From positions 3,098,001-3,162,000 of the forward strand of contig CM060467.1 in NCBI GenBank assembly GCA_030544235.1: 64,000 nucleotides of DNA, in the 5' to 3' direction. The stretch comes from Lepturacanthus savala (Eukaryota > Chordata > Actinopteri > Scombriformes > Trichiuridae). This document shows, piece after piece, positions 55,288-64,000 of this stretch. A program made the translations under genes and the position numbers. Position 1 is the first letter of the stretch. Every line of letters starts with the position of its first letter. Below the pieces are notes generated by a model that was not told the DNA's origin, ran no database searches, and worked only from the letters and a program-made list of their open reading frames with translations.

Positions 55288-55395
55288 ATCAATTTTGTCC
55301 TTCAAAATAAAAGCCCCTTTTCACACTCAACTGTAAAAACATAGATTTTATGCCACAGCTTTTTATAAAAAATGAAGATAAAGTAAATTATTTTA
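55288..55395 (-). repeat. TTAA-type element fragment, copy 8
   Basis: TTGTCCTTCAAAATAAAAGC, ACTGTAAAAACATAGATTTT and ATGCCACAGCTTTTTATAAA match the right half of the family. Confidence 0.7.
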
Positions 55396-55399
55396 GTCT

Positions 55400-56370
55400 A
55401 GTTTTAGTCATTATTGTTTCTTTGGTCTTTGACAGCAGGTTAATAGTAATGTTTAAACTAATAAGCAATTTATGACTTTTCGTCATTAAAAAAAACATCA
55501 TTGACGAATCTATTTCATCTCATCTGACTATTTAAACTTTTTGCTTCTGCCTTGTTTCTGTGATTCAGATTTTTTTTTTTCCTGCAGCATTTTTAATGTT
55601 TTTGCATTTGTTTTACGTGTCTGTGTTTTTGGTTTTGCAGCATTTAATGGTTTGCAGCACGTTTTCCACCATGACAATGCAGATCTGTGTAATAAAATGG
55701 TTTTAGTTGGTGTTGCACAACGTTTATTATAGAACAGGTTAACTGCAAATACCAGAAACTCTTACAAATCTAATGTGTGGTTAAACTGTGTATAGTCAAT
55801 GTGTTAAACATTAGGATTCTCAGCACCAGGTGTAAATCTCTGTATTTAACAGTATAATGAGAGGAAATTAAGTAAATTTGCTGCAAGGTAAACGAATCTG
55901 AATCATCAATTAGTGAAGCTGATAATTAATCAGATTTTCCTGCCGCAGGTTTCATGTTACTTTGACTTTCAGTTTTCTGTAAGAAGAGCAACGAGGTGAA
56001 AGAAAAGATTTAATGTAAACACTGATGATTATAAAATATTCAACAAATCTGCTTCGTGATGGTGGAAAATGCAACAAAACCCCCCAAAGAAACAGAGAAA
56101 ACTCGATGCAGCAACCTGCAGAAACAAACAAAACACTACAGAGTTTTAGAATGATTGACAATTTACTGTAAAAAGCATTTTCTCGCTGAGAGTTTAAACT
56201 GAAAAGAAACTCTGAGCTGCAGCAGCATAAATAATGTATTTCCCATAAGGCTCGAATATAAAAAGTTGAGCTGCCTTGTTAGTTGACCGCAAAATCTGAT
56301 ATAAAACAGAAGATGTAAGGCGACGTTCAGTCTGATTATTCCCTAATTTTTCATGCATTTTGGAGAACAT
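55400..56370. other. Unique sequence, no gene recognised
   Basis: AT-rich with no repeat family identified. Short frames near 55541-55732 and 55952-56161 lack supporting features. Confidence 0.35.
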
Positions 56371-56379
56371 TCCTGCCTG

Positions 56380-57034
<655 letters not shown>

Positions 57035-57189
57035 CTGACCTTTTTAAATGAGAGGAAAAGAAAAAAAGAAATCTGATTGTTGCTGCATGTGCAGTAAAAG
57101 GTGTAACGATAATATCACTAAATACCCTACGATTTATTATATTTAGGTTAGGATAATGATATCATAGCCGGATGTTTTAAATAATCACT

Positions 57190-57840
57190 AATCATATCAG
57201 TTATAGATTATCAATAATCACTATTAATGTATAATATCAGTTATAGATTATCAATAATCACTATTAATGTATAATATCAGTTATAGACTATCAATAATCA
57301 CTATTAATGTATAATATCAGTTATAGACTATCAATAATCACTATTAATGTATAATATCAGTTATAGACTATCAATAATCACTATTAATGTATAATATCAG
57401 TTATAGACTATCAATAATCACTATTAATGTATAATATCAGTTATAGATTATCAATAATCACTATTAATGTATAATATCAGTTATAGACTATCAATAATCA
57501 CTATTAATGTATAATATCAGTTATAGATTATCAATAATCACTATTAATGTATAATATCAGTTATAGATTATCAATAATCACTATTAATGTATAATATCAG
57601 TTATAGATTATCAATAATCACTATTAATGTATAATATCAGTTATAGAATATCAATAATCACTATTAATGTATATCAGTTATAGATTATCAATAATCACTA
57701 TTAATGTATAATATCAGTTATAGATTATCAATAATCACGATTAATGTATAATATCAGTTATAGATTATCAATAATCACGATTAATGTATAATATCAGTTA
57801 TAGATTATCAATAATCACTATTAATATATAATATTAGGCT
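57190..57840 (+). repeat. 40-bp satellite array B
   Basis: About 16 copies of the same unit as array A (TCAGTTATAGATTATCAATA + ATCACTATTAATGTATAATA), with the same GATTATC/GACTATC variants. One unit has lost three bases at about 57670. Two adjacent units carry CACGATT for CACTATT (about 57737 and 57777), a mark of recent local duplication. Confidence 0.97.
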
Positions 57841-57960
57841 TCAGATTGAGATTTTTACCAATCACTAGTTAATCAAGTTTATTGAACCTGAGTTTTATTC
57901 ATAAATCACAGAAAACTTCATCTCCAACACTAATATTTCTATTTTACGATTTTGACGAAA
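57840..57960 (+). repeat. Module C of the composite repeat after satellite B
   Basis: ATTGAACCTGAGTTTTATTC, ATAAATCACAGAAAACTTCA and TCTCCAACACTAAT match module C at 38.9, 49.1 and 49.3 kb. Confidence 0.65.
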
Positions 57961-59195
57961 AGATGTTCATATAAAAAGTAATAAAAAAATTGATAATAAA
58001 TAATAATAATAAAGATCAGACATGATACTTTTTATATTTTTTGCTGCACTGGAGCCATGGAGATCGACAGTATTACATAAACCTATAAATATTTCGTAAT
58101 TTATAAGGATAATCACTGTTTTATACCAACTTTTATACAGCTTTTATACTCTCTAAAGCAAAGTTCAACACCATTTAATTCCAAAATGCATTGTTTTTGT
58201 GTTTTTGAGCTATGACAATATATAAAGTCTATAATTATAATTACATTTTTAAGCATTAAAAATATCATCAATGAATGTTTTCGTGATAATTATCATTTAG
58301 CATTAAATCGTTGTATAAAACATTGTTGAACTAGTGACTGTGAATGATTGAGATCAGACAAAGTCGCATTAAAATCCTCCTAAATAAAAATCCATCTGCT
58401 GGTTCTTGTCTTCAATCACAGATCTGAGATATTTAAACTCATCCTCCTCATCTCTGATTAGCTCAGAGGAGACGGATAAAGATTCTTCCTGAAATCTACA
58501 ATCAGCTCCTTGGTTTTTTGACATGTTGATTAAATGATTAAATGAAGGACGTCCCTCGCTGTTCTGAATATTCTGCCACCATCAGGGCTGTAAACGTTGG
58601 TTTGGAGCTTCGTTTATGTGCGATATCAATAAAATAATTGACAGGATGAGGAGGAAAAAAGAAGAATCTGATCAAATTCAGTGATTTCTTAGTTAAAAAG
58701 TTAAAATGATTCTTTAATAATGGATAATAACCTCCATCCTATTAACTCACCAGTATATTATAGTCCTCCATTATTAGTTATTAGGAAATCACACATTAAT
58801 AAATAACCAATTATCAATGTTTCTGAATAAATTAGCTCATCATTAGCTTCTCTCTGTTTATTTAGGATCCCTATTGGTTGTTACCATGGTAACCAACTCG
58901 TCTTCTTGGGGACCACAAAAAAACAACTAAATACGAGACAATTAATCACTTAATCTAAAATATTTTATGTTTTTACTAATATAATATATCATGTAATATA
59001 CATGATGTTAGAGTAAACAATAATTTTCCTAAATCCAAAAATTGTATTATATCAACATACACCCAGTCCACATTTAAAGGATAATTAACTAATAGTTCAG
59101 TCATTCCTTCATTGGTAACTACTGTGTTGTCTCTTATTGTATAAATCTAATTATAAAATGTTGTTGCTTATTGTAAAATGTTGTGTTCATTATTA
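57960..59195. other. AT-rich unique sequence with a perfect X-box
   Basis: No gene. The only discrete feature is the palindrome at 58880-58893, listed separately. Confidence 0.35.
58880..58893. promoter_or_regulatory. Perfect RFX-type X-box palindrome GTTACCATGGTAAC
   Basis: Matches the known RFX-family consensus GTTRCCATGGYAAC at every position and is exactly self-complementary. Context GGTTGTTACCATGGTAACCA. Binding by RFX factors is inferred; no adjacent promoter is recognisable. Confidence 0.6.
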
Positions 59196-59203
59196 TTATC
59201 TCC

Positions 59204-59440
59204 ACCAAAGAGGTCATGTTTTCACCAGCGTCTGTCTGTTTGTTAGCAACATATCTCAAAAAGTTCAGCTTGGATTTTCATTAATCTTTCAGTGAATGTC
59301 AGTAATGGTCCCACGACCAGATGATTAAATTTTGATAATAATCGGGAAGAAATCCTGGTTTCTAGATCACTTTGAATTTTCAGTTGTTTGGTAACATTGC
59401 GGTAAATTGACGTTTCAAACAGGTGCCACCTGCATAGCTT
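59204..59440 (+). repeat. CACCAAAGAGGTCATGTTTT dispersed repeat, copy 1
   Basis: CACCAGCGTCTGTCTGTTTG, ACATATCTCAAAAAGTTCAG and GATTAAATTTTGATAATAAT. A widespread type in fish genomes, non-coding. Confidence 0.7.
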
Positions 59441-59639
59441 AAAGAATAAAAAATAACCCTAAATAGGAGTTATTTTCATGTATACACCTTACTTTGGATA
59501 AAAACTGAAGGAACTACAGTCGGATTAAGACCCTGAGAACTTCACTGAGAGTAAACGTGGCTTTGTTTGTATTATTATGTGATCCCATGACAATTTTTAG
59601 TGAAAAAAGTGCCTAAAAGATGAGATATTTTTGATATTC

Positions 59640-59850
59640 TGTGCTTTATGTTTTCACCAGCATCTTCCTGTTTGTCAGCAGGATAACTCAAAAAGTTCGG
59701 CCCAGATTTTCATCAAACTTTCATTGAATGTTGGGAATGGGACCATGAACAGATCATTAAATTTTGATAATGATTAGGAAGAAATACTGGTTTCTGGATG
59801 TAAATAGAGCCTTAAACAGTCATAGTTTGGGGTCACCTGGTGGAGATATC
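59640..59850 (+). repeat. CACCAGCATCTTCCTGTTTG dispersed repeat, copy 2
   Basis: Direct repeat of copy 1 some 440 bases upstream: GGATAACTCAAAAAGTTCGG and CATTAAATTTTGATAATGAT. GGTGGAGATATCTGG closes it. Confidence 0.7.
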
Positions 59851-59864
59851 TGGTGTAAAGTGTT

Positions 59865-60020
59865 GTCCTTTATTATAAACTAGTGTGTCCCCTATTATAA
59901 AGTGTTTTGTCCTTTATTATAAAGCGTTTTGTCACTTATTATAGTGTTTTGTCCCTTATTATAAAGCTCTTTTTCCCTTATTATAAAGTGTTGTCTCCCT
60001 TGTTGTATAAAGCTTTGTGT
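59865..60020. repeat. CCCTTATTATAAAGTGTT array, first block
   Basis: Seven degenerate ~20-bp units (TCCTTTATTATAAAGCGTTT and variants). Related seed sequence is visible at 59150-59190. Confidence 0.9.
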
Positions 60021-60540
60021 TATAGACCTTCTTCCCTCCACTCTCCTCCTAGCATCTTAAATTAATCGTACCGTTGCTGAAGCTCCATTTCGCTGCTGTT
60101 CCTTTATCTTGATACTTGACTCTCGCAGCTATAAACACGGAGGTATCCACCCACTCGGCTTTTGATGCCAGAGATCAAATCTGCAGAGAAGTTACGCTGA
60201 TTGACACGTCGCTTCAAAAGCAGCATTTTATCACTTAGCTTCAAACGGGAACCGGGGCACCATCCTATATCCTGGCAACGCCACACGTCTCTTTGAGCTT
60301 TAATTCCAGTTCTGGTGAGGAGAAAACATTTTAGTGTAAAATAAGCGTCCACCTTCTATCGGCTATATCGGGCCATCGTAATGAAAGTGGAGATCTAATC
60401 CAGGGAGGAAGTCTGGTGTCAACAATGATTTAAAACTCACAGCAGAGACAAATCCTGTTTAGCTGCTAAAGACGGGATGAAACGCTGCTGCTGCATCAGC
60501 AAGAGGCAAAAAAAAATGGTCTAGATATAGTCGGGACCTG
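60020..60540. promoter_or_regulatory. Unique block between two halves of the array
   Basis: CpG-containing and repeat-free. A plus-strand frame after CTCTCGCAG at about 60127 stays open ~35 codons, and an 82-codon reverse frame (60104-60352) overlaps it; neither has both splice ends. Candidate conserved element or exon of unknown gene; weakly supported. Confidence 0.25.
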
Positions 60541-60965
60541 GTTGTGTCCCTTATTATGAAGTGTTGGCCCTTATTATAAAGTGTTGGCCCTTATTATAAA
60601 GTGTTGGCCCTTATTATAAAGTGTTGGCCCTTATTATAAAGTGTTGGCCCTTATTATAAAGTGTTGGCCCTTATTATAAATAGTTGTATCTTTATTATAA
60701 ACCGTTTTCTCCCTTATTATAAAGCGTTGCGTCCCTTATTATAAATAATTTTGTCCCATATTATAAAATGTTGCGTCCCTTATTATAAAGTGTTGGCCCT
60801 TATTATAAAGCATTTTTTCCCTTATTATAAATAGTTGTATCTTTATTATAAACCGTTTTCTCCCTTATTATAAAGCGTTGCGTCCCTTATTATAAATAAT
60901 TTTGTCCCTTATTATAAAGCTTTTGTCCCATATTATAAAATGTTGTGTCCCTTATTTTAAAGTGT
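60540..60965. repeat. GTGTTGGCCCTTATTATAAA array, second block
   Basis: Six exact 20-bp units at 60562-60680, then ~13 variable units (TTTTGTCCCTTATTATAAAG). A ~130-bp higher-order block (TAGTTGTATCTTTATTATAA ... ATAAATAATTTTGTCCC) occurs twice, from about 60680 and 60829. Confidence 0.95.
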
Positions 60966-60969
60966 TTTA

Positions 60970-61560
60970 ATTATAGTTAAACACTTAGACCAGACTTTAT
61001 AGATATAGTCTGAACCTGGTTGGTGTGGGTTAATTAACTCGTGAACCTGTTTAACTCCTGATGTTCATGACTAATTTAATTAAATGAAAGAAAATCAGAC
61101 TAGTCGACACTTAGACGCAGTTATTTAAACTTAGAGTCATTAGATATTTATCACACTGTTCAACAAACCAATCTTATATTTTAAATTCTGCTGATTTTAC
61201 CACTTATTAACCCATTGAAGCCTTTGAGCCTTTAAGTCTATGACTGTCACTTTATACTTAAAATAAAAAATGTATGTTATCACTCAAGTCTCGAGAATAA
61301 TTCCCTAAAATATAATTTGTGCATGGGATGAATAGATTTTATTATTTTATGGGCATATTTGTGCAAACAGCAACTGTCATAGCCAAAAAAAATGGTGTTT
61401 TCTGCAAAGTAAAAGCACAAAATAGAAAAATTAGATGTATAACATGATTGTTAGTGACTCAACTGATATAAATATATGCATGAAATCTTTGATTTGGCTC
61501 AAATGGTTAATGAACATCACACAAGTAGCTGTGATGAGTTGTTCTATTCTCAGCATCTGA
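60970..61560. other. Unique AT-rich sequence
   Basis: No feature recognised. Confidence 0.35.
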
Positions 61561-61702
61561 GTTGAATTTAACAAGTTTCCAACTATTTTGATAATCGATT
61601 AATAGATTTGAGTCATTTTTAAGGAAAACTTGTCCAAAATATTCAGTTTCCAGCCTCTCTTCTGCTTTCTTTAGTCGTCTATAATAGTAAACTGATGATA
61701 TA
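61560..61702 (+). repeat. GCTGCAAC-ended element, internal fragment
   Basis: CCAACTATTTTGATAATCGA, TCAGTTTCCAGCCTCTCTTC and AATAGTAAACTGATGATATA; both termini lost. Confidence 0.65.
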
Positions 61703-62117
61703 TAATATCCCAAATAAAACTATTATGGATCTCAATTATAAAACGTTTATGAATCTAATGTATATTATAGATAATAAAACCGTAATGAATTCAATATTAT
61801 AAAAACACCCAAACTGTCTTTTCCTTCATTCTGAGGCCAAATTACATCATTGAACTGACTCATTTCGTTGAGCAGCATTAGAACAGCTGGAACCGCAGCA
61901 GCTGTGGATGTGATGGTCTCCTCAGGTTTTATTGTTGTATATTGTATTATCTGAACCCGAGGGCATGAATTTCAAGAGCAGCCGGTTCTCCGGGGATCTG
62001 AAGCTGTGGGTTTTTATCGTAAAATAAAGCGAGTTTGTGCTTTGATGAAGGAGCAGCAGCAGCAGCTGGAGATGGAGGGTTAAAGGAGGAGGAGAAAACA
62101 CCTTTAGACTCCATCTG

Positions 62118-62230
62118 TTCACCTCCTCAGGTCCTGATGGGAGGACCTGGCTGCTGCCAGGATCCTGCTGCTGCAGCACCACACACACACACACACACAC
62201 ACACATACTATAACACACACACACACACAT
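62118..62230. repeat. CA microsatellites with GC-rich flank
   Basis: (CA)n at 62178-62204 and 62214-62230, beside CTGCTGCAGCACC. Poly-Ala and poly-Leu frames across the area are not supported as genes. Confidence 0.85.
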
Positions 62231-62346
62231 ACAATCATCATCTCTGCACCAACCTGACATTCACTACTATCAACCAACCTGTATTTGAACAATTTGGTTT
62301 GGTGTTAAAACAGAGTTCATATATTAAGTATTTTCCTCATAACCTC

Positions 62347-62349
<3 letters not shown>

Positions 62350-62410
<61 letters not shown>
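62350..62410. repeat. (TA)30 microsatellite
   Basis: Uninterrupted TA dinucleotides. Confidence 0.95.
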
Positions 62411-62413
<3 letters not shown>

Positions 62414-63015
62414 AACTACATTATTTTAAATACCAAATTAAGTGCAGCTGATGAAGTGCAATATGCGTTAACATTTAAAACACAAGTGTGGTAGTAATAA
62501 AAATAGGATGTTAAAATGAAAGGCTGCAGTTATTTACAATAAAATAATATATGCAACATATAGAAACAATTAAAACATACAATATGGTAGCAATAAAAAA
62601 TAGGATGTTTAAAAAGCGAAGGTGCAGCAGGTGACAATATAATGTAAAAACACACACGGTGTGATTTTTATATATATTTGATATGTTTGATATGGTTTGT
62701 AACCTGAGGCCAGTTATTTAATCATTAAACAGACTCTCAGGATGTAATTAGGTGTTTTCTGTGACCTCCATTCTTTCAAAAGACAATAAACATTTGCATT
62801 TTGCAGCCTTAGTGTCAGGGATTTTCCTGATTATTCAACGTAACCATGAAATGTTTCTAATATTCTAATATTTCTCTTCATCACTAGAAACACAAGTTGG
62901 TAAAACAGTTTTGTTCAACACCTCCTCACTAAAGCTCAGATGGACATTTTCTAATTGAAATGACTCAAATTAAATAATTGATTATCAGAATTGTTGGTGA
63001 TTAATGTAATGTAAA
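62411..63015. other. AT-rich sequence with an old GCTGCAAC-family fragment
   Basis: A local duplication (TAATAAAAATAGGATGTTAA at about 62494; CAATAAAAAATAGGATGTTT at about 62590). A reversed fragment of the GCTGCAAC family lies at 62935-63015 (TGGACATTTTCTAATTGAAA). No gene. Confidence 0.45.
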
Positions 63016-63039
63016 GCTACCGTTAGCCGTGCTACAGCT

Positions 63040-63455
63040 TTGGAATATTATACTATATATTATAAACTGATAGATGCTCTTAACTATATTTTAATGTGTT
63101 AACAGCTGATTAATTGCAGTGGTGGCTAATGTCATAGTTCATCATTATGGAGCCAATTGTAGATACTTCTAATAGAATAATAGCAAAAATACTGCATAAT
63201 ATTAATTTATATATAAATATCATATACATATAAGTATTATGTAGAAGATTTTACACAAACTGCATAACACAATTAAAAAATAAAGAAAATAGAATATTAA
63301 AATATATTATTTTATGTGGAATAGTTGTCTGAAAAGTAACTAAATCCATAAAATAATTGTAGTAGAGTATATTTCTGTATGAATTAACATCACATCTAAA
63401 TATTTAAGTACCTTTATTTGAGTAAATGTACTTAGTTACTCTCCAGCTCTGATTT
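63040..63455 (-). mobile_element. AGTACTT-family element, reverse orientation
   Basis: Ends TGTACTTAGTTACTCTCCAG followed by CTCTG, so on the minus strand it starts CAGAGCTGGAGAGTAACT. Internal GGAGCCAATTGTAGATACTT is shared with 18775-18795. The right end is AT-rich and unclear. Confidence 0.65.
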
Positions 63456-64000
63456 AATGTTAAAGTTTAAATTTGACGCTGCAGGTTTTTATTCAGTTTA
63501 AAAGCTTCAGCTTCATGGAGAATTTTACTCTTATTGTACAACTGCTGAATTTTACCTTAAATGGCAGAAGAAAAGGCCAAAGCACAACTTATATTTAGAA
63601 AAAAAGAATCCCAGCATCAGCATTTCCTGCTCGTATAGTTGGCGTGGATCGGCTTTTTCTTCAGCAGATCCTGATTTTCCAGCAGAAAAATGCTTACAAC
63701 TAACAAATCGCTGCTTGTTATTTTCCTTTTGGTTCGTTGCCACCAGAAAATAAAATAAATCCACTCGACGTTATTGTCCTGAACTGATGCAAAGTGTCTG
63801 AAAACTCAAAAATAATGAAGTTTAACCTGTTTTCTGTGTCGAGAAATGACGTTTCTTGTGGGGAAAAAATGATTCCAGGTGCCTCATCTTCACTTCTGCT
63901 TCAGGATTAACTCCTTTTATTTTTTTTAGGTATCTGTTTGTTGCTGTTGTGTGAATCTTCTTGAAAAGAAGCCGCCGTCCTGTTTGTTTTTTTCCCAACA
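63456..64000. other. Unique sequence to window end
   Basis: Mixed composition. 63600-63780 is GC-richer (TGGCGTGGATCGGCTTTTTC) and could be conserved non-coding DNA. A 70-codon reverse frame at 63552-63764 has no supporting features. Confidence 0.3.

Noticed and set aside
60104..60352. 82-codon reverse frame and overlapping ~35-codon plus frame after CTCTCGCAG
   Set aside because: Each has at most one plausible splice end; kept only as a candidate conserved block.
62118..62163. 42-base minus-strand frame ending GAG|GTGAAC after a CAG in a GT/CA repeat
   Set aside because: The supposed acceptor lies at the edge of a microsatellite and the frame is very short.

Overview
This window reads as non-coding chromosomal DNA of a vertebrate, most likely a teleost fish. 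It is AT-rich and CpG-poor. It is full of microsatellites and minisatellites, with several dispersed repeat families of kinds common in percomorph fish: short elements ending in GAGCTGCAAC/GTTGCAGCTC, elements opening GCTGGGGAAGTAACT...ACTTTTACTCAAGTA, and TTAA-flanked CCCTC-ended elements resembling non-autonomous piggyBacs. No operon, ribosome-binding site, rRNA, convincing tRNA or CRISPR array is visible. No complete protein-coding gene can be supported. Most long open frames lie inside tandem arrays or low-complexity tracts.

Layout. 0-8 kb: unique sequence with local duplications (0.8-1.3 and 1.4-2.2 kb), a possible conserved element at 2.36-2.5 kb, TTAA elements at 3.0-3.45 and 6.5 kb, and a TG-rich tract. 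8.2-9.0 kb: 19-bp array containing a 47-bp perfect palindrome. 9.5-13 kb: two copies of a GGGTCAAAC-type repeat flanking a 12-bp array. 14.2-15.8 kb: AGTACTT repeats and a 20-bp array. 16.3-17.4 kb: two foldback elements. 20-22 kb: inverted duplication around a TTC tract. 25.7 kb: decayed LINE reverse transcriptase. 26.9-27.7 kb: 18-bp-type array. 27.8-28.6 kb: TTAA element beside a candidate exon or conserved element. 29.7-46.3 kb: three minus-strand splice-bounded frames, AT-rich dispersed repeats, a GTGTATCTG array at 36.5-37.5 kb and a TAGTATTG array at 42.7-43.4 kb. 46.5 and 57.2 kb: the same 40-bp satellite at two loci. 53.0-55.4 kb: three TTAA-family elements, one a ~740-bp hairpin. 56.4-57.0 kb: GC-richer candidate conserved element abutting 34 uninterrupted CTG triplets. 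59-61 kb: a duplicated dispersed repeat and a 20-bp array split around unique sequence. 61-64 kb: microsatellites and old repeats.

If a gene crosses the window, the best evidence is on the minus strand. Frames at 33638-33744 and 29725-29813 are phase-compatible and could be the last two exons of one isoform. The frame at 46093-46247 accepts the same incoming phase and could be an alternative last exon. This is inference from splice motifs and phase; the gene is not identified. The most unusual material is the TTAA element family, with its conserved ~90-bp core and foldback derivatives, and the 40-bp satellite, which sits in a composite dispersed element and has expanded at two sites.
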